Of a DNA stretch of 64,000 nt, positions 17,015 through 25,123 are shown piece by piece. Each line of letters starts with the position of its first letter. Position 1 is the first letter of the stretch. The translations under genes were made by a program, and so were the position numbers. The DNA is from Cupriavidus sp. WGlv3 (GTDB taxonomy: Bacteria; Pseudomonadota; Gammaproteobacteria; Burkholderiales; Burkholderiaceae). The notes under the pieces are model-generated. The model did not search any database. It was not told the origin of the DNA and saw only the letters and a program-made list of their open reading frames with translations. The stretch lies in NCBI RefSeq assembly GCF_023952475.1, contig NZ_JALHRX010000001.1, positions 496,001-560,000 on the forward strand. Reading direction: 5' to 3'.

Positions 17015-19648
17015 ATGAAAAAGAAGGACATTGAGATTTTCGATGTCATGTCGCTGCGCGGCCCGAATATGTGGACATATCGGCCCGTTTTGGAGGCATG
17101 GGTCGATATCGGGGAACTGGAGGACTTTCCCTCCAACACGATTCCGGGGTTCTACGAGCGCCTGTCGGCCTGGCTGCCGTCGCTGATCGAGCATCGCTGC
17201 AGCATCGGCGAGCGCGGCGGCTTCCTGCAGCGGCTGAAGGAAGGCACCTGGCCGGGCCATATCCTGGAACACGTGACGCTTGAGCTGCAAAACCTGGCGG
17301 GCATGCCGGGCGGCTTCGGCAAGGCGCGCGAGACGCCGGTCCGTGGCGTCTACAAGGTGATCGTGCGCGCCTGGCACGAGGAAGTCACCCGCGCCGCCCT
17401 GTTCGGCGCGCGCGACCTGGTCATGGCGGCGATCGAGGACCGCCCGTACGACGTCGCGGCCACGGTGGAGCACCTGCGCCGCCTGGTCGACAAGCATTGC
17501 CTGGGCCCCAGCACCGCCTGCATCGTCGATGCCGCGGACGACCGCGACATCCCCGCGATCCGCCTGTCGGACGGCAACCTGGTGCAGCTGGGCTACGGCG
17601 CGCGCCAGCGCCGCATCTGGACCGCCGAGACCGACCGCACCAGCGCCATCGCCGAAAGCATCTCGCGCGACAAGGACCTGACCAAGAGCCTGCTCGAATC
17701 ATGCGGCGTGCCGGTGCCGGAAGGCCGCCTGGTCGAATCGCCGGAGGACGCCTGGGACGCCGCCGAGGACATCGGCGTGCCGGTGGTGGTGAAGCCCTAT
17801 GACGGCAACCATGGCCGCGGCGTGTTCACCAACCTGATGACCCGCGAGGAAGTGGAAACCGCCTACGGCGTGGCCATCGACGAAGGCAGCGGCGTCATCG
17901 TCGAGCGTTTCATCCCCGGCAACGAGCACCGCTTGCTGGTGGTGGGCGGCCGCCTGGTGGCCGCCGCCATGGGCGAGAGCGCCAGCGTGGTCGGCGACGG
18001 CAAGTCCACCATCGACGAACTGATCGAGCTGCAGATCAATTCCGATCCGCGCCGCGGCAGCACCGAAGACCACCCGCTCAACCGCGTGCGGCTCGACTCC
18101 GCCGCACGGCTGGAACTGAAGCGCCAGGGCATGGACGGCAGTTCGGTGCCACCGGAAGGCCGCACCGTGCTGATCCAGCGCAACGGCAACGTCGCCTTCG
18201 ATGTCACCGACCGCGTGCACCCGAGCGTGGCCGCGCATGCCGCGCTGGCCGCGCGCGTGGTGGGGCTGGATATTGCCGGCGTCGACCTGGTAGCCGAGGA
18301 CATCTCGCGCCCGCTGCACGAACAGCGTGGCGCCGTCGTCGAAGTCAACGCCGGCCCCGGCCTGCTGATGCATATCAAGCCGGCCGAGGGCACGCCGCGC
18401 CCGGTGGGCCGCGCCATCGTCAACCATCTGTTCCCCGAGTCGGAAGACGACCAGGGCCGCATCCCGGTGGTGGGCGTGACCGGCACCAACGGCAAGACCG
18501 TGGTGGCACGCCTGGTGGCGCGCCTGCTGCAGCTGTCGGGCAAGCATACCGGCCTGGCCTGCAGCGACGGCCTGTTCCTGGACCGCCGCCAGGTCGAAAG
18601 CGGCGACCGCGCCAACTGGGAAGCCGGCCACCGCATCCTGATGAACCGCGCGGTCGAGGCCGCCGTGTTCGAGAACGACAGCGGCAGCATCCTGTCCGAG
18701 GGCCTGCCCTATGACCGCTGCCAGGTCGGCGTGGTCACCAACTTCGACCAGCCCGACCATCTCGGCGACTATTACGTCGAGGACGAAGACCGCATGTACA
18801 ACGTGCTGCGCACGCAGGTCGACGTGGTGCTGCAGAACGGCGCCGCCGTGCTCAACGCGCGCGACGAGCGCCTGGTCGAGATGGCCGAACTGTGCGACGG
18901 CGACGTGATCTTCTTCGGCCTGACCCCGGAGCTGCCTGCGATCATGTCGCATCGCGCCGCGGGCAAGCGCGCGGTGTACGTGCGCGAAGGCAAGGTCGTG
19001 CTGGCCACCGGCAACAGCGAGACCGCGCTGGTGGACGTGGCCGCGGTGCCGCTGACCTACGCCGGCCGCGTCGGGTTCCAGATCGAGAACGTGCTGGCCG
19101 CGGTCGCCGCCGGCTGGGCGCTGGGGATCTCCAATGACCTGATCCGCGCCGGCGTGGTGACCTTCGATGTGGGCCAGGTCGACGTGCCGGGCCGCTTCAC
19201 GCTGTTCGAGCGCAACGGCGCCACCGTGGTGGTCGACGACGCCCACAACGCCCCCGCGCTGGAAGCGCTGGCGACCGCGCTGGAGCGCTTTCCGGCCGAG
19301 CGCCGCATGGTGGTCTACGGCGCCGGCGTGCAGCGCCGCGACGACGATCTGAAGCGCCAGGGCAAGGCCCTGGGCCAGCATTTCGACCGCGTGTTCCTGT
19401 GCGAGGACCGCAGCGTCAAGCGCGCCCTGCCCGACGCCGAGGCGCGCGCGCTGCTCAAGCAGGGCCTGTACGAAGGCCGGCGCGTGACCAAGATCATCGA
19501 CGAAGGCACGCGCGCCAGCGCCATCGATGCCGCCCTGAGCCAGCTGGTGCCGGGCGACCTGCTGGTGCTGCAGTGCGACGAGGCCGCCACCGGCGCCACC
19601 GTCGACCTGGTGCACCACTGGATGGGCCAGCCTGCCCGCCGCGCCTGA
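17015..19648 (+). CDS. cphA': Cyanophycin synthetase-like protein, diverged copy (CphA')
   Basis: The 877-residue protein has the three-part plan of CphA: an N-terminal domain (RGPNMWTYRPVLEAWVDI), an ATP-grasp domain (VPVVVKPYDGNHGRGVFT, VEVNAGPGLLMHI) and a Mur-ligase-like domain with P-loop GTNGKT at 490-495. Cyanophycin synthetase adds Asp and Arg to a polyaspartate backbone using ATP. Compared with the next gene, several ligase motifs differ: GKTVV instead of GKTTT, FENDSGSILSEG instead of FETARGGLLREG, and DDAHNAP (H744) instead of DYGHNP. From memory, C. necator H16 calls this pair cphA' and cphA. The first copy may have altered or partial activity. It lies 43 bp upstream of cphA, probably in one operon. 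Confidence 0.9.
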   Translation: MKKKDIEIFDVMSLRGPNMWTYRPVLEAWVDIGELEDFPSNTIPGFYERLSAWLPSLIEHRCSIGERGGFLQRLKEGTWPGHILEHVTLELQNLAGMPGGFGKARETPVRGVYKVIVRAWHEEVTRAALFGARDLVMAAIEDRPYDVAATVEHLRRLVDKHCLGPSTACIVDAADDRDIPAIRLSDGNLVQLGYGARQRRIWTAETDRTSAIAESISRDKDLTKSLLESCGVPVPEGRLVESPEDAWDAAEDIGVPVVVKPYDGNHGRGVFTNLMTREEVETAYGVAIDEGSGVIVERFIPGNEHRLLVVGGRLVAAAMGESASVVGDGKSTIDELIELQINSDPRRGSTEDHPLNRVRLDSAARLELKRQGMDGSSVPPEGRTVLIQRNGNVAFDVTDRVHPSVAAHAALAARVVGLDIAGVDLVAEDISRPLHEQRGAVVEVNAGPGLLMHIKPAEGTPRPVGRAIVNHLFPESEDDQGRIPVVGVTGTNGKTVVARLVARLLQLSGKHTGLACSDGLFLDRRQVESGDRANWEAGHRILMNRAVEAAVFENDSGSILSEGLPYDRCQVGVVTNFDQPDHLGDYYVEDEDRMYNVLRTQVDVVLQNGAAVLNARDERLVEMAELCDGDVIFFGLTPELPAIMSHRAAGKRAVYVREGKVVLATGNSETALVDVAAVPLTYAGRVGFQIENVLAAVAAGWALGISNDLIRAGVVTFDVGQVDVPGRFTLFERNGATVVVDDAHNAPALEALATALERFPAERRMVVYGAGVQRRDDDLKRQGKALGQHFDRVFLCEDRSVKRALPDAEARALLKQGLYEGRRVTKIIDEGTRASAIDAALSQLVPGDLLVLQCDEAATGATVDLVHHWMGQPARRA

Positions 19649-19691
19649 CGCCCCCAGCCCAACCGCGCATAGAAGACACGGAAACCGTTCT

Positions 19692-22262
19692 ATGGAAGTC
19701 TCCCGTATCCGGGCCCTGCGGGGCCCGAACCTGTGGTGCCGCCACACCGCCATCGAGGCGATCGTGGCCTGCCAGGACACCGCCAACATGCTGTCGGCCC
19801 TGCCCGGCTTCGAAGACCGGCTGCGAGCCCGCTTCCCCGAGATCGGGCCGCTGCGCCCGGACGAGGAATCGGTCGAGCTGTCGCTGGCCCACGTGCTGGA
19901 AGTGACCGCGCTGCGCCTGCAGGCCGCCGCCGGCTGCCCGGTGACATTCAGCCGCACCGCGCAGACGGTCGAGCCCGGCATCTACCAGGTGATCGTGCAA
20001 TACAGCGAGGAGGAAGTCGGCCGGCTCGCCTTCGAACTGGCCGAGGCACTGTGCCAGGCCGCGCGCCACGACACCCCGTTCGACCTCGCCGACGCGCTGC
20101 ACCGCCTGCGCGAGCTGGACGAAGACGTGCGCCTCGGGCCGAGCACCGGCTCGATCGTCTACGCCGCGGTCGCGCGCGGCATCCCGTACCGGCGCCTGAC
20201 GCAGGGCTCGATGGTGCAGTTCGGCTGGGGCAGCAAGCAGCGCCGCATCCAGGCGGCCGAGACCGACCGCACCAGCGCCGTGGCCGAGTCGATCGCCCAG
20301 GACAAGGAACTGACCAAGACCCTGCTGCACGCCGCCGGCGTGCCGGTGCCGCTGGGCCGCTCGGTGCGCAGCGCCGACGAAGCCTGGGCCGCGGCGCAGG
20401 AAATCGACGCCCCGGTGGTGGTCAAGCCGCGCGACGGCAACCAGGGCAAGGGCGTCGCGGTGCGCATCCGCACCCGCGAGGAAGTGATGACCGCCTATGA
20501 GGTCGCCTCGGACATCAGCTCCGACGTGATCGTCGAGCGCTATATCCCGGGCCATGATTTCCGCCTGCTGGTGGTCGGCAAGCAGCTGGTCGCCGCCGCG
20601 CGCCGCGATCCGCCGCAGGTGATCGGCGACGGCGTGCATACCGTGCGCCAGCTGGTCGACGAAGTGAACCGCGACCCGCGCCGCGGCGAAGGCCATGCCA
20701 CCTCGCTGACCAAGATCCGCTTCGACGATATCGCGCTGGCGACGCTGGCCAAGCAGAACCTGACCGCCGATTCCTTACCGGCCGCCGGCACCCGCGTCGT
20801 GCTGCGCAACAACGCCAACCTGTCCACCGGCGGCAGCGCCACCGACGTGACTGACGACGTCCACCCCGACATCGCCGCGCGCGCCGTGGCAGCGGCGCAG
20901 ATGGTGGGGCTGGACATCGCCGGCGTCGACGCGGTCTGCGAGACCATGCTCAAGCCGTTCGAGGAACAGGCCGGCGGCATCGTCGAGGTCAACGCCGCGC
21001 CGGGCCTGCGCATGCACCTGCAGCCGTCCTACGGCAAGGGCCGCGCGGTCGGCGAAGCCATCGTCTCGACCATGTTTGCCGACGGCGACGACGGCCGCAT
21101 CCCGGTGGTGGCGGTGTCGGGCACCAACGGCAAGACCACCACGGTACGGCTGATCACCCATGTCATGGCCAGCAGCGGCCTGCGCATGGGCATGACCGGC
21201 ACCGACGGCGTCTATATCCAGGGCGAGCGCATCGACACCGGCGACTGCAGCGGCCCGCGCAGCGCGCGCAACGTGCTGCTGCACCCCGACGTCGACGCCG
21301 CCGTGTTCGAGACCGCGCGCGGCGGCCTGCTGCGCGAGGGCCTGGCCTTCGACCGCTGCGATGTGGCGGTGGTGACCAACGTCGGCGAAGGCGACCACCT
21401 GGGCCTGTCCTACATCAACTCGGTGGAAGACCTGGCGGTGCTCAAGAGCGTGATCGTGCAGAACGTGGCGCCGCACGGCATGGCCGTGCTCAACGCCGCC
21501 GACCCGATGGTGGTGCGCATGGCCGACGCCTGCCCCGGCAGCGTCACCTTCTTCGCACACGATCCCGACCAGCCGGCCATGGCCACGCACCGCGCGCAGG
21601 GCAAGCGCGTGGTGTTCGTCGACGGCGCCGACATCGTCGCCGCGGAAGGCGATGCCGAAGTGCGCATCGCGCTGGCGGAGATCCCGCTGACGCGCAACGG
21701 CACCATCGGCTTCCAGGTCGAGAATGCGATGTCGTCGATCGCCGCCGCGTGGGCGCTGGGCATCGACTGGCCGGTGATCCGCCGCGGGCTGGCCACCTTC
21801 GTCAACGATGCGCAGACCGCGCCCGGACGCTTCAATGTGTTCGACTACCGCGGCGCCACGCTGATCGCCGACTACGGCCACAACCCGGATGCCATCCTGG
21901 CGCTGTGCAACGCGATCGAATCGATTCCCGCCACGCGACGGGTGGTGGTGATCAGCGGCGCGGGCGACCGCCGCGACGACGACATCCGCCGCCAGACCCA
22001 GATCCTGGGCGGCGCCTTCGATGAGGTCGTGCTGTACCAGGACCAGTGCCAGCGCGGCCGCGCCGACGGCGAGGTGCTGGCGCTGCTGCGCGAAGGCCTG
22101 CAGGGCGCGCAACGCGCCAGCCAGGTCGAGGAAATCCGCGGCGAGTTCCTGGCCATCGATACTGCGCTGTCGCACCTGCAGCCGGGCGACCTGTGCCTGA
22201 TCCTGGTGGACCAGGTGGAAGAGGCGCTGGGGCATATCGCCGGGCGCATCGCGCAGGGCTGA
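19692..22262 (+). CDS. cphA: Cyanophycin synthetase
   Basis: The canonical copy has 856 residues. It makes multi-L-arginyl-poly-L-aspartate, an insoluble nitrogen and carbon store, from Asp, Arg and ATP. The N-terminal domain starts MEVSRIRALRGPNLWCRHT. The ATP-grasp region includes APVVVKPRDGNQGKGVAV and VEVNAAPGLRMHL. The Mur-like ligase domain has P-loop GTNGKT at 477-482, the family motif FETARGGLLREGLAFDRCDV, TNVGEGDHLG, and YGHNP with Y728/H730. It follows cphA' by 43 bp with a GGAAA ribosome site and ends at a strong terminator. No cyanophycinase (cphB) or isoaspartyl dipeptidase gene is in the window. Confidence 0.96.
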   Translation: MEVSRIRALRGPNLWCRHTAIEAIVACQDTANMLSALPGFEDRLRARFPEIGPLRPDEESVELSLAHVLEVTALRLQAAAGCPVTFSRTAQTVEPGIYQVIVQYSEEEVGRLAFELAEALCQAARHDTPFDLADALHRLRELDEDVRLGPSTGSIVYAAVARGIPYRRLTQGSMVQFGWGSKQRRIQAAETDRTSAVAESIAQDKELTKTLLHAAGVPVPLGRSVRSADEAWAAAQEIDAPVVVKPRDGNQGKGVAVRIRTREEVMTAYEVASDISSDVIVERYIPGHDFRLLVVGKQLVAAARRDPPQVIGDGVHTVRQLVDEVNRDPRRGEGHATSLTKIRFDDIALATLAKQNLTADSLPAAGTRVVLRNNANLSTGGSATDVTDDVHPDIAARAVAAAQMVGLDIAGVDAVCETMLKPFEEQAGGIVEVNAAPGLRMHLQPSYGKGRAVGEAIVSTMFADGDDGRIPVVAVSGTNGKTTTVRLITHVMASSGLRMGMTGTDGVYIQGERIDTGDCSGPRSARNVLLHPDVDAAVFETARGGLLREGLAFDRCDVAVVTNVGEGDHLGLSYINSVEDLAVLKSVIVQNVAPHGMAVLNAADPMVVRMADACPGSVTFFAHDPDQPAMATHRAQGKRVVFVDGADIVAAEGDAEVRIALAEIPLTRNGTIGFQVENAMSSIAAAWALGIDWPVIRRGLATFVNDAQTAPGRFNVFDYRGATLIADYGHNPDAILALCNAIESIPATRRVVVISGAGDRRDDDIRRQTQILGGAFDEVVLYQDQCQRGRADGEVLALLREGLQGAQRASQVEEIRGEFLAIDTALSHLQPGDLCLILVDQVEEALGHIAGRIAQG

Positions 22263-22280
22263 ACGGTCCGCTGATGCACA

Positions 22281-22313
22281 AAGGCCAGCTCCGTGGAGCT
22301 GGCCTTTTGCTTT
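22281..22313. terminator. Terminator between cphA and the convergent permease gene
   Basis: AAGGCCAGCTCC pairs with GGAGCTGGCCTT (22281-22306), followed by TTTGCTTT on the plus strand. The convergent permease gene stops at 22324, so it may act for both sides. Confidence 0.88.
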
Positions 22314-22323
22314 GGCGCGGATC

Positions 22324-22983
22324 TCAATGCCGCCCGGGCAGCGACAACCTGCGCTCCAGCCGGTGCTGCAGACCGGACAAGCTCGTGCTCAGCACCCAGT
22401 AGATCGCCGCCACCGCCAGATACAGCGGCAACGGCTGGTAGGTGGCGGCGATCACCTCCTGCGCGGTGCGCAGCAGCTCGGTCACGGTGATGACCGATAC
22501 CAGCGAGGTATCCTTGATCAGGCTGATCAGGCTGTTCGACAAACTCGGCACCGCCAGCCGCAGCGCCTGCGGGCCCACCACGTAGCGCAGCGCCTGCGCC
22601 GGCGTCAGGCCCAGGCTGTAGGCCGCCAGCCACTGCCCGCGCGCCACGCCCAGGATGGCGCCGCGCATGCTTTCCGACAAATAGGCGCCGACATTCAGGC
22701 TCAGCGTCAGCACGCCCGCGGGCGTCGGCTCCAGCGCGATGCCGATGCCGGGCAGCCCGTAATAGACCACGAAGATCTGCACCAGCAGCGGCGTGCCACG
22801 CATGATGCTGACGTAGCCGCGCGCCACCGCCTTGAGCGTACGGCTATGGCTGATGCCCATCAGCGCCACCACCGTGCCCAGCATCAGCCCGAACACCATC
22901 GACCACAACGCAAACTTGATGGTCAGCAGCGTGCCCTGCAGCAGCACGGGCAGGGAATCGACGACGAGCTGGAGAGCGGACAT
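22324..22983 (-). CDS. Amino-acid ABC transporter permease (His/Glu/Cys-type, TcyL/YecS-like)
   Basis: The inner-membrane permease has 219 residues and about five membrane spans. The ATPase-docking EAA loop reads YSLGLTPAQALRYVVGPQALRLAVP, and MRGTPLLVQIFVVYYGLP is the family signature. The closest recognisable relatives are cystine/polar amino-acid permeases of the FliY-YecS system, which fits the binding protein gene 106 bp upstream. No ATPase gene lies beside it, so a distant one must be shared. Substrate specificity cannot be read from the sequence. Confidence 0.88.
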   Translation of the reverse strand: MSALQLVVDSLPVLLQGTLLTIKFALWSMVFGLMLGTVVALMGISHSRTLKAVARGYVSIMRGTPLLVQIFVVYYGLPGIGIALEPTPAGVLTLSLNVGAYLSESMRGAILGVARGQWLAAYSLGLTPAQALRYVVGPQALRLAVPSLSNSLISLIKDTSLVSVITVTELLRTAQEVIAATYQPLPLYLAVAAIYWVLSTSLSGLQHRLERRLSLPGRH

Positions 22984-23089
22984 GGCGTGGCGGCGCGAAA
23001 AGGATCAGCAATAAAAGGGCACAAAGCAAAGCGGCGCGGCAGCCATGCAGGCCGCCGCGCCGCGACATGATAACGCCCTGCCGGCCGGC

Positions 23090-23911
23090 TTACTTGACCG
23101 GCTTGCCGGCGGGCTTGGTCACATCGGTGCCGAACCACTTCACCGACAGCTTGCCCAGCGTGCCGTCCTTGGCCAGGTCCTCCAGCGCATGGTTGATCGC
23201 CTGCGCGAACTTGGGATTGTCCTTGCGGAACGGGATCGCCACCTGCGTGGTTGCACCCGCCACGATCGCGCCAGGGCGCAGCGGCAGGTTGGCGGTCTTG
23301 ACCAGGTACGCGACCATCAGCCGGTCGTTCAGCGCGGCGTCGACGCGCTGTGCCGCCAGGTCGCGCAGGTACTCCGGCGCGCCGGGATAGGTCTTGACCT
23401 CGATGCCGGCCACGGACTTGGCCAGGTCGTTGTAGTTGCTGCCCAGGCTGACGCCCAGCTTGTGGCCTTTCAGGTCTTCCAGCGACTTGAACTGGCGCTT
23501 GTCATCCTTGCGCTGGATCAGCTGCGCATCCGAGTAGACGTAGGGCGTGGAAAAATCGAGCACCTGCTGGCGCTGCGGCGTGACGTTGACCTGGTTGACG
23601 ATGATGTCGAACTTGCCCGCCTGCAGGCCGGCGATGATGCCGCTCCATTCGGTGGTGACGAACTCCGGCTTGACGCCGAGCTTGCCCGCCACAGCTCGCG
23701 CCACGTCGACGTCGAAGCCTTCCAGCTCGTTCTTTGCGCCACGGAAGCCGAACGGGGGATAGGTGCCCTCCAGCCCGATCTTCAGCACACCGGCCTGCTT
23801 GACGGTGTCCAGCAGGTCGGCGGCATGGGCCGCCGTGGCCGCCAGGCCGGCGCCGGCCACCAGGGAAGCGGCCAGCAGGGATTTGAACCAGCCAGTACGA
23901 AGCGATCGCAT
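23090..23911 (-). CDS. Periplasmic amino-acid-binding protein (SBP family 3, FliY-like)
   Basis: The 273-residue family 3 binding protein has a signal peptide (cleavage after AAHA near residue 30). Typical stretches are IGLEGTYPPFGFRGAKNELEGFDVDVARAVA, FDIIVNQVNVTPQR and LGVSLGSNYNDLAK. The general look is that of cystine or polar amino-acid binders (FliY/TcyJ). It precedes the matching permease in a two-gene unit on the minus strand. Its own promoter probably lies in the 195-bp upstream gap, where TTTGCG and TATAGG stand about 16 bp apart on the minus strand. The exact ligand is not determined. Confidence 0.88.
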   Translation of the reverse strand: MRSLRTGWFKSLLAASLVAGAGLAATAAHAADLLDTVKQAGVLKIGLEGTYPPFGFRGAKNELEGFDVDVARAVAGKLGVKPEFVTTEWSGIIAGLQAGKFDIIVNQVNVTPQRQQVLDFSTPYVYSDAQLIQRKDDKRQFKSLEDLKGHKLGVSLGSNYNDLAKSVAGIEVKTYPGAPEYLRDLAAQRVDAALNDRLMVAYLVKTANLPLRPGAIVAGATTQVAIPFRKDNPKFAQAINHALEDLAKDGTLGKLSVKWFGTDVTKPAGKPVK

Positions 23912-24037
23912 ATGTTCTCCAGTCGATGCGGATAAGCAGTGTGGGGCAGCGCCGGCCGGCCTCTTTTGGAGCGCCGCCGGCTGTTGTGCTGCTATGAGCC
24001 TATATCGGGCTCAACACTACCGCAAACACTATCGAAT

Positions 24038-24066
24038 GCTAAATATCGATTCATCATGGCTAAATA
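24038..24066. repeat. Direct repeat GCTAAATA, 21-bp period, upstream of the FliY-like gene
   Basis: GCTAAATA occurs at 24038-24045 and again at 24059-24066, two DNA turns apart, in the A+T-rich gap upstream of the binding-protein gene. It may be a regulator site; no factor can be named. Confidence 0.35.
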
Positions 24067-24106
24067 ACCGCGGGGCCCGGTTCCGCCCCGCGCGGCCCGC
24101 CCCGCC

Positions 24107-25018
24107 CTACTGGTAGGCCTTGTCGTTGGGCGCCGCGAACAGCGCCTTCATGTCGGCCGACATGGGATAGTTCATGTTGATGCCGCGCGGCGGGATCGGT
24201 GCCATGAACCACTTGTTGTACAGCTTCTCGGCGCGGCCGCTGGTCTGCAGGTCGGCGATCACGCCGTCGGCCAGCTTCTTGAACGAGGGATCGTCCTTGC
24301 GGAACATGCAGGCGTAGTTCTCGGTCTGCAGCGGCGCGCCCACCACCACCCATTCGGCCGCATTCTTGGCCTTGGTGCGCTCGCCGTACAGCAGCGGCTC
24401 GTCCATCACGAAAGCGGCGGCACGGCCGGTTTCCAGAATCAGGAAGGACTGGCCGTGGTCCTTGGTGCTGATCAGGTTCATGTTCATGGCCTTCTCGCCG
24501 TTCATCTTGACCAGCAATCGCTCGCCGGTGGTCCCCGCCGTGGTGACCACGTTGCGGTCCTTCAGGTCGGCAAACTCCTTCACGCCCGAATCCTTCTTGG
24601 TCAGCATCTTGATGCCGTAGACGAACAGGCTGTTGGAGAACGCGACCTGCTTCTGGCGCTCGAGGTTGTTGGTGGTGCTGCCGCATTCGATGTCGATGGT
24701 GCCGTTCTGCACCAGCGGGATCCGGTTCTGCGAGGTGATCGGCGTCAGGCGCACCTGCAGGTTGGGCATCTTCAGTTCGCTTTTCACCTTGTCGACGATC
24801 TGTAGCAGGATCTCATGCGAGTAGCCCATGACCTCCTTGCCGTCGGTGTACGAGAACGGGATCGACGATTCGCGGTAGCCGAGCGAGATCACGCCGCTGT
24901 CCTTGATCTTCTTCAGCGTGTCGCCGTCGGCGGCATGGGCGGCGCCGGCGGCCAGCAGCAGCGTGGCGGCCGCAAGCGCGCGGCGGGTGGCGGATCGATG
25001 GGGGTGCAGTGTTTGCAT
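24107..25018 (-). CDS. Periplasmic amino-acid-binding protein (GltI-like, SBP family 3)
   Basis: The 303-residue protein starts at the ATG at 25018, which has a perfect Shine-Dalgarno (AAGGAG, 6 bp spacer); the frame stays open to 25063 without one. A signal peptide ends near AAHA (residue 29). The body resembles the glutamate/aspartate binder GltI: SGVISLGYRESSIPFSY, VRLTPITSQNRIPLVQNG, DIECGSTTNNLERQKQVAFS and FVMDEPLLYGERTKAK. No permease or ATPase for it is in the window. It lies 105 bp after the D-amino-acid dehydrogenase gene on the same strand. A role in importing the dehydrogenase's substrate is plausible but is inference. Confidence 0.88.
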   Translation of the reverse strand: MQTLHPHRSATRRALAAATLLLAAGAAHAADGDTLKKIKDSGVISLGYRESSIPFSYTDGKEVMGYSHEILLQIVDKVKSELKMPNLQVRLTPITSQNRIPLVQNGTIDIECGSTTNNLERQKQVAFSNSLFVYGIKMLTKKDSGVKEFADLKDRNVVTTAGTTGERLLVKMNGEKAMNMNLISTKDHGQSFLILETGRAAAFVMDEPLLYGERTKAKNAAEWVVVGAPLQTENYACMFRKDDPSFKKLADGVIADLQTSGRAEKLYNKWFMAPIPPRGINMNYPMSADMKALFAAPNDKAYQ

Positions 25019-25123
25019 GTGGCGCTCCTTGTAGTGGGGCTTGGTCATTGAGGCATGTTTCATGGACAGCTTCAGGTACTGCAGACTTACCGGTAAGGCA
25101 ACAACCCCTGCTCAGCCGCGGCG

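Noticed and set aside
17699..19981. A 760-codon open frame antisense to the first cyanophycin synthetase
   Set aside because: Composition is that of a reverse-strand shadow (Ala/His/Gln/Val-rich), there is no motif, and the sense strand has a complete well-conserved protein.
22324..23911. Complete cystine importer operon
   Set aside because: Only a binding protein and a permease are present; no ATPase and no D-cysteine desulfhydrase gene lies beside them, so the assignment to cystine stays open.
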